Source: Roseateles_C aquae (GTDB lineage: Bacteria; Pseudomonadota; Gammaproteobacteria; Burkholderiales; Burkholderiaceae_C). From it: DNA of 64,000 nucleotides. A program made the translations under genes and the position numbers. The notes under the pieces were generated by a model. It ran no database searches and was not told the DNA's origin. It saw only the letters and a list, made by a program, of their open reading frames with translations. Of the stretch, positions 8,012 through 15,290 are shown piece after piece (within the stretch, counting starts at the first letter, position 1; every line of letters starts with the position of its first letter). The stretch spans positions 248,001 to 312,000 of the forward strand of contig NZ_JAVXZY010000002.1 of assembly GCF_032337115.1 (NCBI RefSeq), in the 5' to 3' direction.

Positions 8012-9052
8012 ATGAACTTTCAGGTCACCGTCCAACCCAGCGGCCGTACGTTTGCCGTCGAGCGCGATGAAACCATGCTCAGCGCCGCGATCCGGCAGGG
8101 CCTGGGCTTGCCCTATGGCTGCAAGGACGGCGCCTGCGGCTCCTGCAAGAGCAAGCTGCTGGAAGGCCGCGTCATCCATGGCGCTCACCAGGCCAAGGCC
8201 TTGAGCGAGGCCGAGGAGGCTGAGGGCTTGGTGCTGACCTGCTGTGCCACACCGCAGACCGATTGCGTGTTGGAGGCCCGCACCGTGCCCGGCGCCGGCG
8301 AGTTCCCGGTGCTGAAGCTGCCCAGCCGGCTGATCAGCATCGACAAGCCGAGCACCGACGTCGCCGTGCTGCGCCTGCAACTGCCGGCCACCCAGGCCTT
8401 CCAGTACCACGCCGGCCAGTACGTCGAGTTCATCCTGCGCGATGGCGCGCGGCGCAGCTATTCGATGGCCAATGCGCCGCACAACCTGGGCACGCCGGCC
8501 GCCATCGAGCTGCACATCCGCCATATGCCCGGCGGCAAGTTCACCGACCATGTCTTTGGCGCGATGAAGGAAAAAGACATCCTGCGCATGGAAGGCCCCT
8601 TCGGCAGCTTCTTCCTGCGCGAGGACAGCGACAAGCCCATCGTGCTGCTGGCCAGCGGCACCGGCTTCGCGCCGATCAAGGCCATCCTCGAGCACATTCA
8701 GCAAAAAGGCATCACGCGCCCGGTGACGCTGTACTGGGGCTGCCGCAGCAAGGCCGATCTGTATCTGCACGACTGGGCCCTGCAGGCCGCCACGACGATG
8801 CCTGGCCTGCGCTATGTGCCGGTGCTCTCGGAGCCACGCGCCGAAGACGGCTGGGACGGTCGCACCGGCTTCGTCCACCAGGCGGTGATGGCCGATCTGC
8901 CCGATCTCTCCGGCCATCAGGTCTATGCCTGTGGCGCCCCGGTGATGGTCGAGGCCGCGCAGCGGGAGTTTATGGCCCACTGCGGTCTGCCCGCCGACGA
9001 GTTCTTTGCCGACTCCTTCACCTCCGAGGCCGACAAGCTGTCGCCCGCCTGA
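8012..9052 (+). CDS. 2Fe-2S ferredoxin-type flavin reductase (electron transfer oxidoreductase)
   Basis: 346 residues in three domains. The plant-type ferredoxin domain is N-terminal, with the cluster cysteines in CKDGACGSCKS plus a later CC pair (LTCCATP). An FAD domain follows with RSYSMANAP, the R-x-Y-S flavin motif. The NAD domain has LLASGTGFAPIKAI and ends with a CGAP-type segment and the terminal FADSFTS. This is the plan of oxygenase reductases and of the enzymes often labelled CDP-6-deoxy-glucoseen reductase in betaproteobacteria. It passes electrons from NAD(P)H through FAD to the cluster; the acceptor is unknown. The gene for an iron dioxygenase begins 24 bp downstream, but that enzyme class normally needs no reductase, so partnership is only a guess. 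Confidence 0.9.
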   Translation: MNFQVTVQPSGRTFAVERDETMLSAAIRQGLGLPYGCKDGACGSCKSKLLEGRVIHGAHQAKALSEAEEAEGLVLTCCATPQTDCVLEARTVPGAGEFPVLKLPSRLISIDKPSTDVAVLRLQLPATQAFQYHAGQYVEFILRDGARRSYSMANAPHNLGTPAAIELHIRHMPGGKFTDHVFGAMKEKDILRMEGPFGSFFLREDSDKPIVLLASGTGFAPIKAILEHIQQKGITRPVTLYWGCRSKADLYLHDWALQAATTMPGLRYVPVLSEPRAEDGWDGRTGFVHQAVMADLPDLSGHQVYACGAPVMVEAAQREFMAHCGLPADEFFADSFTSEADKLSPA

Positions 9053-9076
9053 CCCCATCGCCTTAGACCGCCCGAC

Positions 9077-9841
9077 ATGAAGCACTTCAGCCCGCCCTAT
9101 TCCAGCGCTGCCCAGTTCGAGCAGCAATTGCGCGAGCAGGGCTCGGCGGTGATGGCGCCGGAAAGCCTGCGCCATTGGCTGGGCTGCGGCGAAGCCGAGT
9201 TGGCGGCTCTGGCTCCCTTCTGGCAGCAGCTGCCGCCGGACAACTATCTGCGCGATGGTGGCCGCTACCGCTTTCGCCGCCATGGCAGCTTTGTCGTCGA
9301 CGCGTCGGCCGCTGCGCCGGTGCGCCAGGTTGAGCACCGTGCCCACTGGCAGCCGCTGGATTACAACGCGCTGCACGGCGGCCTGGAACGCTGGTTCGAG
9401 CCGATGGACGAGGCGCTGCTGGCGCTGCCGGGCTGGTCACGCATCCTCGAGGCGCTGGCCGCCACGGCCAGCCGCTTGAAGGGCGCGCAGCCCTGGTTCG
9501 TCGAAGCCCATCAGTTCCGCATTGACACCGCTGACGGCATCGGCCGGCCAACACCCGAGGGCGCCCACCGCGACGGCGTCGATTTCGTTGCCGTCTTCCT
9601 GGTCCAGCGCGAAGGCATCAAGGGCGGCGAATCGCGCGTCTTCGAAGCCGCCGGCCCGCGTGGTCAGCGCTTCACGATGAGCGAGCCCTGGACCCTGCTG
9701 CTGCTCGACGACGAGCGGGTGATCCATGAAACCACCCCGATCCAGCCAGTGGCCGAGCATGGCTGGCGCGACACCTTGGTGATCACGCTGCGGCGTGGCA
9801 GCTTCCAGGACCCCTTGCCCGGCGACAGCAGCGCGGCCTGA
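9077..9841 (+). CDS. 2-oxoglutarate/Fe(II)-dependent dioxygenase (amino-acid hydroxylase-like)
   Basis: 254 residues resembling the 2OG-Fe dioxygenase family that includes free L-isoleucine and other aliphatic amino-acid hydroxylases. The iron facial triad is visible: His164 and Asp166 in PEGAHRDGVDFV, and His217 in DDERVIHETTPI. A C-terminal arginine in RDTLVITLRR should bind 2-oxoglutarate. GGESRVF between them is also a family mark. Cytoplasmic, with no signal peptide. It follows the reductase by 24 bp and precedes the leucine-dehydrogenase-like gene by 187 bp, a context that favours an amino acid substrate. The substrate itself is inference. Confidence 0.85.
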   Translation: MKHFSPPYSSAAQFEQQLREQGSAVMAPESLRHWLGCGEAELAALAPFWQQLPPDNYLRDGGRYRFRRHGSFVVDASAAAPVRQVEHRAHWQPLDYNALHGGLERWFEPMDEALLALPGWSRILEALAATASRLKGAQPWFVEAHQFRIDTADGIGRPTPEGAHRDGVDFVAVFLVQREGIKGGESRVFEAAGPRGQRFTMSEPWTLLLLDDERVIHETTPIQPVAEHGWRDTLVITLRRGSFQDPLPGDSSAA

Positions 9842-9966
9842 GCAAAACTGCGCTGGAATGCGAAGTCTGCATCAAAGCATGACGAATCCGCTGCAGCGCG
9901 CCAGGCCTCAAACTGCAGCCTGAAGCTACACTTTGCCCCGCGCCAGGCCACAAGCCAGCGCAGTCC

Positions 9967-9998
9967 AGGCGCCCCTCGCGATACGAATGGGCGCCTTT
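9967..9998 (+). terminator. Terminator-like hairpin between the dioxygenase and dehydrogenase genes
   Basis: AGGCGCCC and GGGCGCCT make an 8-bp perfect stem with a 14-base loop and end in only three T. It lies 31 bases before the next ATG, so it could end the dioxygenase transcript or attenuate the dehydrogenase gene. The rest of the 187-bp gap shows a TACACT hexamer at 9927-9932 without a good -35. Confidence 0.45.
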
Positions 9999-10028
9999 GT
10001 CCATCCATGCATCACGAGTGCCACGTTC

Positions 10029-11126
10029 ATGACCACCTCCAGCCTCGCCCGCGCGCTGCAAGAAGCGCCCGAATCGATCCCCAGCTCGCTGTTCGGCCTG
10101 CCCGATCAAGCCGCCCATGAGCGCGTGCTGTTCGCCACCGACGAACAAACCGGCCTGAAGACCATTCTGGCCGTGCACAGCACCGCCCGTGGCCCGGCCT
10201 TTGGCGGCTGCCGCTTCTGGAGCTATGGCAATGAACTGGCCGCACTGAACGACGCGCTGCGTCTGGCTCAAGGCATGAGCCTGAAGAACGCGCTGGCCAA
10301 TCTGCCCTTTGGCGGCGGCAAGGCCGTGATCCTGAAGCCTGCCGGTGAATTCGACCGTACTGCGCTGTTCGCCGCCTTCGGCCGCGCCGTCGCCTCGCTG
10401 AACGGCGCCTACATCACCGCCGAGGACGTCGGCACGACGACCGGCGATATGCGCATCGTCCAGCAGCACACCCAATTCGTCAGCGGCATTCCGCGCGACG
10501 GCGCCTTCGGCGGCGACCCCAGCCCGAAGACGGCCTGGGGCGTGTTCGTCTCGATCGAAGCCGGCGTACGCCTGCACCTGAAGCGCGACACGCTGGAAGG
10601 CGTGCGCGTGGCCGTCCAGGGTCTGGGCGCTGTGGGCTGGCATCTGGCCGAGTTCCTGCACAAGGCTGGTGCCAAGCTGCTGGTCGCCGATGTCGACGCC
10701 GCCAAGGTCGCTCGCGCTCAGGAACTGTTCGGCGCGCAAGCCGTGCACGTCAATGAAATCCTGGCCGCTGATGTCGACGTGCTGGCACCTTGCGCACTGG
10801 GCGCCGTGCTGAATGCCGGCACCGTGCCGCAGATCCGCGCCAAGCTGGTCGCCGGCGCCGCCAACAATCAGCTGGCCACCGCCGCCGATGGCGACACCCT
10901 GCATGGCCGCGGCGTGCTCTACCTGCCCGACTACCTGGTCAACGCCGGCGGCATCGTCAGCGTCGCCCGCGAGTTCCGCAATGAAGGCGAAGAATCGGCC
11001 GTGATGGCCGAGGTCAGCCAGATCCGCGACCGCGTCGCCGAGCTGCTGGATCGCATCCGCGTCAGCGGCAACACCCCGGCCCGCGAAGCCGACGCCTGGG
11101 CTCGCTCCAAGCTCGTGGCGGGTTGA
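10029..11126 (+). CDS. Glu/Leu/Phe/Val dehydrogenase family enzyme, leucine dehydrogenase-like
   Basis: 365 residues, the length of leucine/phenylalanine dehydrogenases rather than glutamate dehydrogenase. It reversibly deaminates a hydrophobic amino acid with NAD. Active-site lysines lie in MSLKNALANLPFGGGKAVI (Lys86, Lys98), with the conserved ITAEDVGTTTGDM segment after them. The nucleotide loop is VQGLGAVGWHLAEFL near residue 195. Start taken at the ATG reading MTTSSLAR; the frame is open further up, but that stretch contains the hairpin. With the dioxygenase before it and the liv transporter after it, this suggests branched-chain amino acid metabolism. Confidence 0.92.
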   Translation: MTTSSLARALQEAPESIPSSLFGLPDQAAHERVLFATDEQTGLKTILAVHSTARGPAFGGCRFWSYGNELAALNDALRLAQGMSLKNALANLPFGGGKAVILKPAGEFDRTALFAAFGRAVASLNGAYITAEDVGTTTGDMRIVQQHTQFVSGIPRDGAFGGDPSPKTAWGVFVSIEAGVRLHLKRDTLEGVRVAVQGLGAVGWHLAEFLHKAGAKLLVADVDAAKVARAQELFGAQAVHVNEILAADVDVLAPCALGAVLNAGTVPQIRAKLVAGAANNQLATAADGDTLHGRGVLYLPDYLVNAGGIVSVAREFRNEGEESAVMAEVSQIRDRVAELLDRIRVSGNTPAREADAWARSKLVAG

Positions 11127-11208
11127 TGGACCACCCCCTACGGCCTGACGGCCACCCCCTCAAGGGGGCAAGCGCGTAGGCCCGGCGGAGCCGGATCCTC
11201 GCGCTTCG
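11124..11208 (+). repeat. Stop-codon-anchored intergenic repeat, copy A
   Basis: Begins with the TGA of the dehydrogenase gene and reads TGATGGACCACCCCCTACG, later CCCCCTCAAGGGGGC and an arm ending CCTCGCGCTTCG. Copy B at 12046-12204 has the same blocks in the same order on the opposite strand, also starting at a stop codon. It contains its own palindromes (CCCCCTCAAGGGGG; CCGGCGGAGCCGG). Confidence 0.75.
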
Positions 11209-11212
11209 TTGG

Positions 11213-11267
11213 ATGGCGGCCGAGCGAATGCCCCTTGCGGGGCTATCGCCGGCCGTCTTTTCTTTTT
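11213..11267 (+). terminator. Probable terminator after the leucine dehydrogenase-like gene
   Basis: An inner stem GCCCC-TTGC-GGGGC lies inside a longer GC-rich stem (GGCCG/CGGCC), followed by TCTTTTCTTTTTG. It lies between the end of repeat copy A and the convergent livF stop. Confidence 0.55.
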
Positions 11268-11282
11268 GCGCTGCGGTGACGC

Positions 11283-12002
11283 TTACTCACCGAGGTAAGC
11301 AGCGCGCACCTTGGGATCGTTCAGCAGGGTCTTGCCCTCGCCGGTCATCGTGACGATGCCGCTCTCCATCACATAGCCGCGGTTGGCGGCGGCCAGTGCG
11401 CGGCTGGCGTTTTGCTCGACCAAGAGGATGGTCACGCCCTGGCCGTGGATTTCGTTGACGACCTCGAAGATCTTGTCGACCATGATGGGCGACAGGCCCA
11501 TCGAGGGTTCGTCCAGCAGCAACACCTTGGGCTGGGCCATCAGCGCGCGGCCCATGGCCAGCATCTGCTGCTCGCCGCCGCTCATCGTGCCGGCCAGCTG
11601 CAGGCGGCGTTCCTTCAAGCGAGGGAAGATGCCGAACACGCGATCGATATCGGCTTCGATCTGCGCCTTGTCGTTGCGGATGTAGGCGCCCATCTGCAGG
11701 TTCTCGGTGATGGTCATCCGGGTGAAGGTGCCCCGCCCTTCGGGCACCATCACCAGGCCTTGCTTGACCAGATCCCAGGCGCCCTGGCCCTTGATCGATT
11801 TGCCCAGGTACTGGATGTCGCCATCGGCGACGGCCTGCAGCCCGGTCACAGCCTTGAGCGTGGTGGTCTTGCCCGCGCCATTGGCACCGATCAGGCTGAC
11901 CAGTTCGCCCTGGCGCACTTCGAAGTTCACGCCCTTGACGGCCTGGATGCCGCCGTACGCGACCTTCAAGCCGCTGACTTTCAACAATACTTCGCTTGTC
12001 AT
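11283..12002 (-). CDS. livF: Branched-chain amino acid ABC transporter, ATP-binding protein LivF
   Basis: 239 residues. One of two ATPases that drive import of leucine, isoleucine or valine. Walker A is GANGAGKTTT, the signature is MSGGEQQMLAMGRAL, Walker B is VLLLDEPSMGLS and the H-loop is in LLVEQNAS. PEGRGTFTRMTITENL is typical of LivF. The ATG at 12002 has GGAG 6 bases before it and is preferred over the ATG at 12014. It is the last gene of the livHMGF operon, separated from livG by repeat copy B, and convergent with the dehydrogenase gene. Confidence 0.95.
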   Translation of the reverse strand: MTSEVLLKVSGLKVAYGGIQAVKGVNFEVRQGELVSLIGANGAGKTTTLKAVTGLQAVADGDIQYLGKSIKGQGAWDLVKQGLVMVPEGRGTFTRMTITENLQMGAYIRNDKAQIEADIDRVFGIFPRLKERRLQLAGTMSGGEQQMLAMGRALMAQPKVLLLDEPSMGLSPIMVDKIFEVVNEIHGQGVTILLVEQNASRALAAANRGYVMESGIVTMTGEGKTLLNDPKVRAAYLGE

Positions 12003-12045
12003 TTGTGACTCCATGTCTGAACTGCGCCTGCCCGGTATTCCCGAG

Positions 12046-12204
12046 CGGAGCGCGAGGGTCCGGCTCTGCCGGCCCTAGGCGCTCGCCCCCTTGAGGGGGC
12101 TGAGGCCGGACTCAAGCAGCCTGCTGTTTGAGCCTGCCGAAGGGTCAGGCCTCCTGGCCTGACGCGGTCGGCAGACCGCGTAGCGCATAGGGGGTGGGCC
12201 ATCA
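12046..12204 (-). repeat. Stop-codon-anchored intergenic repeat, copy B
   Basis: Read on the minus strand it begins with the livG stop codon as TGATGGCCCACCCCCTATG, then a longer middle part including a CGGTCTGCCGACCG palindrome. It then has CCCCCTCAAGGGGGC, a CTAGGGCCGGCAGAGCCGGA arm and CCTCGCGCTCCG. Same order of blocks as copy A but with about 75 extra bases in the middle. It fills most of the livG-livF gap, so it is transcribed within the operon. Confidence 0.75.
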
Positions 12205-12978
12205 GTGCGCGGCGTGGCCTGCACCGAGGTAGGCCTCGATCACCTTTTCATTGCGTTGCACCTCGGCCGGCGTGCCTTCGGCAATCTGCTTGCCGTAGTC
12301 CAGCACGGTCACGCGGTCGCACAGGCCCATCACCAGCTTGACGTCGTGTTCGATCAAGAGAATCGTGCGGCCGTCCTTGCGGATGCGGTCGATCAGCTCG
12401 CGCAACACGACCTTTTCGGTCGCGTTCATGCCGGCGGCCGGTTCGTCCAGCGCGATCAGCTTGGGGTCGGTGGCCAGCGCGCGGGCAATCTCCAGCCGGC
12501 GCTGGTCGCCGTAGCTGAGGGTGCGGGCCTTGTATTCCGCGTATTTGCCGATGCCCACGTAGTCCAGCAGTTCCTGGGCGCGCTTCGCAATCGCAGCTTC
12601 CTCGGCCTTGAAGCCGGGGCTGCGGAAGATGGCGCCCAAGAGGCCGGAGCCGGTGCGCACATGGCGGCCGACCATGACGTTTTCCAGCGCGGTCATCTCG
12701 GCGAAGAGCCGGATGTTCTGGAAGGTGCGGGCAATGCCGGTCTTGGCCACCTGGTGCACGGCGGTGGGCGCATAGGGCGCGCCGCCGAGCTCGAAGCTGC
12801 CGGCGTCGGGCGTGTACAGCCCGGTGATGACGTTGAAGAAGGTGGTCTTGCCGGCGCCGTTGGGGCCGATCAGGCCGTAGACCTGGCCTTTGTTGATCTG
12901 GATGCCCACGTCGGAGAGGGCTTGCAGACCGCCGAAGCGCTTGGACACGCCGGCTACTTTGAGAACGATGTCGCTCAT
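12202..12978 (-). CDS. livG: Branched-chain amino acid ABC transporter, ATP-binding protein LivG
   Basis: 258 residues; partner ATPase of LivF on the inner face of the membrane. Walker A is GPNGAGKTTFFN, the signature is LSYGDQRRLEIARAL, Walker B is LIALDEPAAGMN and the H-loop is LLIEHDVKLVM. The LivG-specific TGIARTFQNIRLF segment is present. It starts 22 bp after livM ends. The stop codon is also the first three bases of repeat copy B. Confidence 0.96.
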   Translation of the reverse strand: MSDIVLKVAGVSKRFGGLQALSDVGIQINKGQVYGLIGPNGAGKTTFFNVITGLYTPDAGSFELGGAPYAPTAVHQVAKTGIARTFQNIRLFAEMTALENVMVGRHVRTGSGLLGAIFRSPGFKAEEAAIAKRAQELLDYVGIGKYAEYKARTLSYGDQRRLEIARALATDPKLIALDEPAAGMNATEKVVLRELIDRIRKDGRTILLIEHDVKLVMGLCDRVTVLDYGKQIAEGTPAEVQRNEKVIEAYLGAGHAAH

Positions 12979-13000
12979 GGTGGGGGGCTCTCCGGCGTCT

Positions 13001-14095
13001 TTACTTGTTGTTGGCCAAGGGCTGGGGCGCGGCTTTGCCGTGCTCGGGGCTGGGCCACAGGCCGCGTGGGCGCAGGAGCATGATGCTGATCATCGCCAGC
13101 GCCACCAGCAGCTGGCGCAGGATGGCGGCGTCAAGCCGGCCGCCGGTGGCTTCTTGTAGCGGACCGGCCACATAGCGCAGCACTTCGGGCAGGGCCGAGA
13201 GCAGGAGCGCGCCGAGGATCACGCCGGGGATGTGGCCGATGCCGCCGAGCACGACCATGGCGACGATCATCACGCTTTCCTGCAGGCTGAAGGACTCGGG
13301 GCTGACGAAGCCCTGAAAGGCGCCGAACATCGAGCCGGCCACGCCGCCGAAGGTGGCGCCCATGCCGAAGGCCAGCAGCTTGAGGTTGCGGGTGTTGATG
13401 CCCATGGCCTTGGCGGCGATTTCGTCTTCACGGATGGCCATCCAGGCGCGGCCGATGCGCGAGTCTTCCAGGCGCGAGCAGATCAGCACCGAGATCACCA
13501 CCAGGGCCAGGAACAGGTAGTAGTACTGGCTGACCGAGGGCAGCGTGAAGCCGAAGATCTCCAGCGGCTTGCCCAGGTCCAGCCCGAAGACGTGGATGGC
13601 GTCGATCTGGCCGATGCCGCGCGGGCCGTTGGTGATGTTCAGCGGGTATTCCATATTGTTCAGGAACACCCGGATGATTTCGCCGAAGCCCAGCGTCACG
13701 ATGGCCAGGTAGTCGCCGCGCAGCTTGAGCGTCGGTGCGCCCAGCATCACCCCGGCGAAGGCGGCAAGACCTGCCCCCAGCGGGATGATCAGCCACAGCG
13801 GCGAGTGCAGCCCGCCGGGGAAGGCGGCGGCAAAGCCTTCGAAGTTCTCGCTCAGGTGCGGGCTGGCCAGCAGCGCAAACATATAGGCGCCGACCGCGTA
13901 GAAGGCCACATAGCCGAGGTCCAAAAGACCCGCGTAGCCGACCACGATGTTCAAGCCCAGCGCCAGCATCACATAGAGCAGCGCCAGGTCGATGATGCGC
14001 ACCGGCCCGTTGCCGAATTGCTGGGCAATCAGCGGGACGATCAGCAGGCCCAGGGCCGACAACAGAAAAACGATCAGCTTCTTGGTGTTTTGCAT
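13001..14095 (-). CDS. livM: Branched-chain amino acid ABC transporter, permease LivM
   Basis: 364 residues with about nine to ten membrane segments. It forms the translocation channel with LivH. The family segment YVMLALGLNIVVGYAGLLDLGYVAFYAVGAY is split over the first helices, and the ATPase-contact loop appears as GRAWMAIREDEIAAKAMGIN. Start chosen at the ATG reading MQNTKKL because AGGAG stands 8 bases upstream; the longer frame overlaps livH's end. 13 bp separate it from livH. Confidence 0.95.
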   Translation of the reverse strand: MQNTKKLIVFLLSALGLLIVPLIAQQFGNGPVRIIDLALLYVMLALGLNIVVGYAGLLDLGYVAFYAVGAYMFALLASPHLSENFEGFAAAFPGGLHSPLWLIIPLGAGLAAFAGVMLGAPTLKLRGDYLAIVTLGFGEIIRVFLNNMEYPLNITNGPRGIGQIDAIHVFGLDLGKPLEIFGFTLPSVSQYYYLFLALVVISVLICSRLEDSRIGRAWMAIREDEIAAKAMGINTRNLKLLAFGMGATFGGVAGSMFGAFQGFVSPESFSLQESVMIVAMVVLGGIGHIPGVILGALLLSALPEVLRYVAGPLQEATGGRLDAAILRQLLVALAMISIMLLRPRGLWPSPEHGKAAPQPLANNK

Positions 14096-14108
14096 TTGAG
14101 TGTCTCCT

Positions 14109-15032
14109 TCAGGCGCGGTCAGCGACGCGCTCACCCAACAAGCCAGACGGACGCAGCGTCAGCACCAGGATCAGTGCGACGAAGGCGAAGATGTCGGCGT
14201 AATGGCTGCCGAGGATGCCGCCGGTCAGGTCGCCCAGATAGCCGGCACCGATCGCCTCGATCAGCCCCAGCAGCACGCCGCCGACCATGGCGCCGGCCAG
14301 ATTGCCGATACCGCCCAGCACCGCCGCGGTGAAGGCCTTCAGGCCGGGCATGAAGCCCATCGAATGCTGCACCGTGCCGTAGTTGGCCGCCCACATCATG
14401 CCGGCCACGGCGGCCAGCGCCGCACCGATCACGAAGGTGGCCGAAATCACCATATCGGGCTTCACGCCCATCAGGCCGGCCACCTTGGGGTTCTCGGCCG
14501 TGGCGCGCATCGCGCGGCCCAGCTTGGTGTGATTGACCAACCAGAGCAGGCCGCCCAGGATGACGACGGTGGTGATCAGGATGATGACCTGGGTGACAGA
14601 GATCACCGGACCGCCGAGGTTGATCGGGTCGGTTGGCAGCAGCAGCGGGAAGGGCTTGGGATTGGGCTTCCAGACAATCATTGCCAGCGTCTGCAAGAGC
14701 AGCGACATGCCCATGGCCGTGATCAGCGGTGCCAGACGCGGCGCGCTGCGCAGCGGCCGGTAGGCGATCTTCTCGACCAGGAAATTCAGCAGCGTGCAGA
14801 CGACGACAGCACAGGCCAGCGCGATCAGCATCAGCACCCAACCCGGCAGGCCGGTGTCGGCCAGCTCCGTGACCACCGTCCAACTGACCATGGCGCCGAC
14901 CATCAGGATCTCGCCATGCGCGAAGTTAATCAGGTTGATGATGCCGTAGACCATCGTGTAGCCCAGTGCCACCAGCGCATACATGCTGCCGAGCACGAGA
15001 CCATTGATGATCTGCTGGACAAAGGTTTCCAT
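14109..15032 (-). CDS. livH: Branched-chain amino acid ABC transporter, permease LivH
   Basis: 307 residues, hydrophobic throughout with eight or more membrane helices. It carries the family segment LVLGSMYALVALGYTMVYGIINLINFAHG near the N-terminus and the ATPase contact loop GRAMRATAENPKVAGLMGV in the second half. ATG at 15032 (METFVQQ) has GGAG 8 bases before it; the open frame to 15137 crosses a terminator and is not used. First gene of the operon. No substrate-binding protein gene is found upstream or downstream, so the transporter must use one encoded elsewhere. Confidence 0.95.
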   Translation of the reverse strand: METFVQQIINGLVLGSMYALVALGYTMVYGIINLINFAHGEILMVGAMVSWTVVTELADTGLPGWVLMLIALACAVVVCTLLNFLVEKIAYRPLRSAPRLAPLITAMGMSLLLQTLAMIVWKPNPKPFPLLLPTDPINLGGPVISVTQVIILITTVVILGGLLWLVNHTKLGRAMRATAENPKVAGLMGVKPDMVISATFVIGAALAAVAGMMWAANYGTVQHSMGFMPGLKAFTAAVLGGIGNLAGAMVGGVLLGLIEAIGAGYLGDLTGGILGSHYADIFAFVALILVLTLRPSGLLGERVADRA

Positions 15033-15102
15033 AGACACTTCTCCGGTTCGACTTGCTGCCCTGTGAGGCAGACTCTTTTCTTGGTGCGCTTGCTGGGAGC
15101 CA

Positions 15103-15132
15103 ACAAAAAGGCCCACCTTGCGGATGGGCCTT
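15103..15132 (-). terminator. Terminator between rarA and livH
   Basis: AAGGCCCA/TGGGCCTT stem with a 9-base loop; on the minus strand it is followed by TTTTTG. It separates the ftsK-lolA-rarA transcript from the liv operon. It lies 71 bases upstream of livH, so it could also work in the livH leader. Confidence 0.65.
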
Positions 15133-15224
15133 CGCATCGCTCTCAGCGCCTGCAGGCTGTGCCGATTTTAGAAGTGCGCAAATCGGCAAATTTGATGGGG
15201 ATTACCCGCTGGGCAAGGCCGCAG

Positions 15225-15248
15225 TAGCGTGTTGAATAGCGTGTTGAA
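15225..15248. repeat. Perfect tandem repeat of a 12-mer upstream of livH
   Basis: TAGCGTGTTGAA occurs twice with no gap in the 258-bp region between livH and rarA. A 12-bp direct repeat could be a regulator binding site for the liv operon or a simple duplication. No promoter hexamers of good quality are seen near it. Confidence 0.5.
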
Positions 15249-15290
15249 CAATGCGCCATCTGTACTCCTCAGACCTCGGCTTTCAACGAT

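Noticed and set aside
15033..15137. Longer LivH N-terminus
   Set aside because: It would read through the terminator hairpin and has no similarity to permeases; the ATG at 15032 has a good ribosome binding site.
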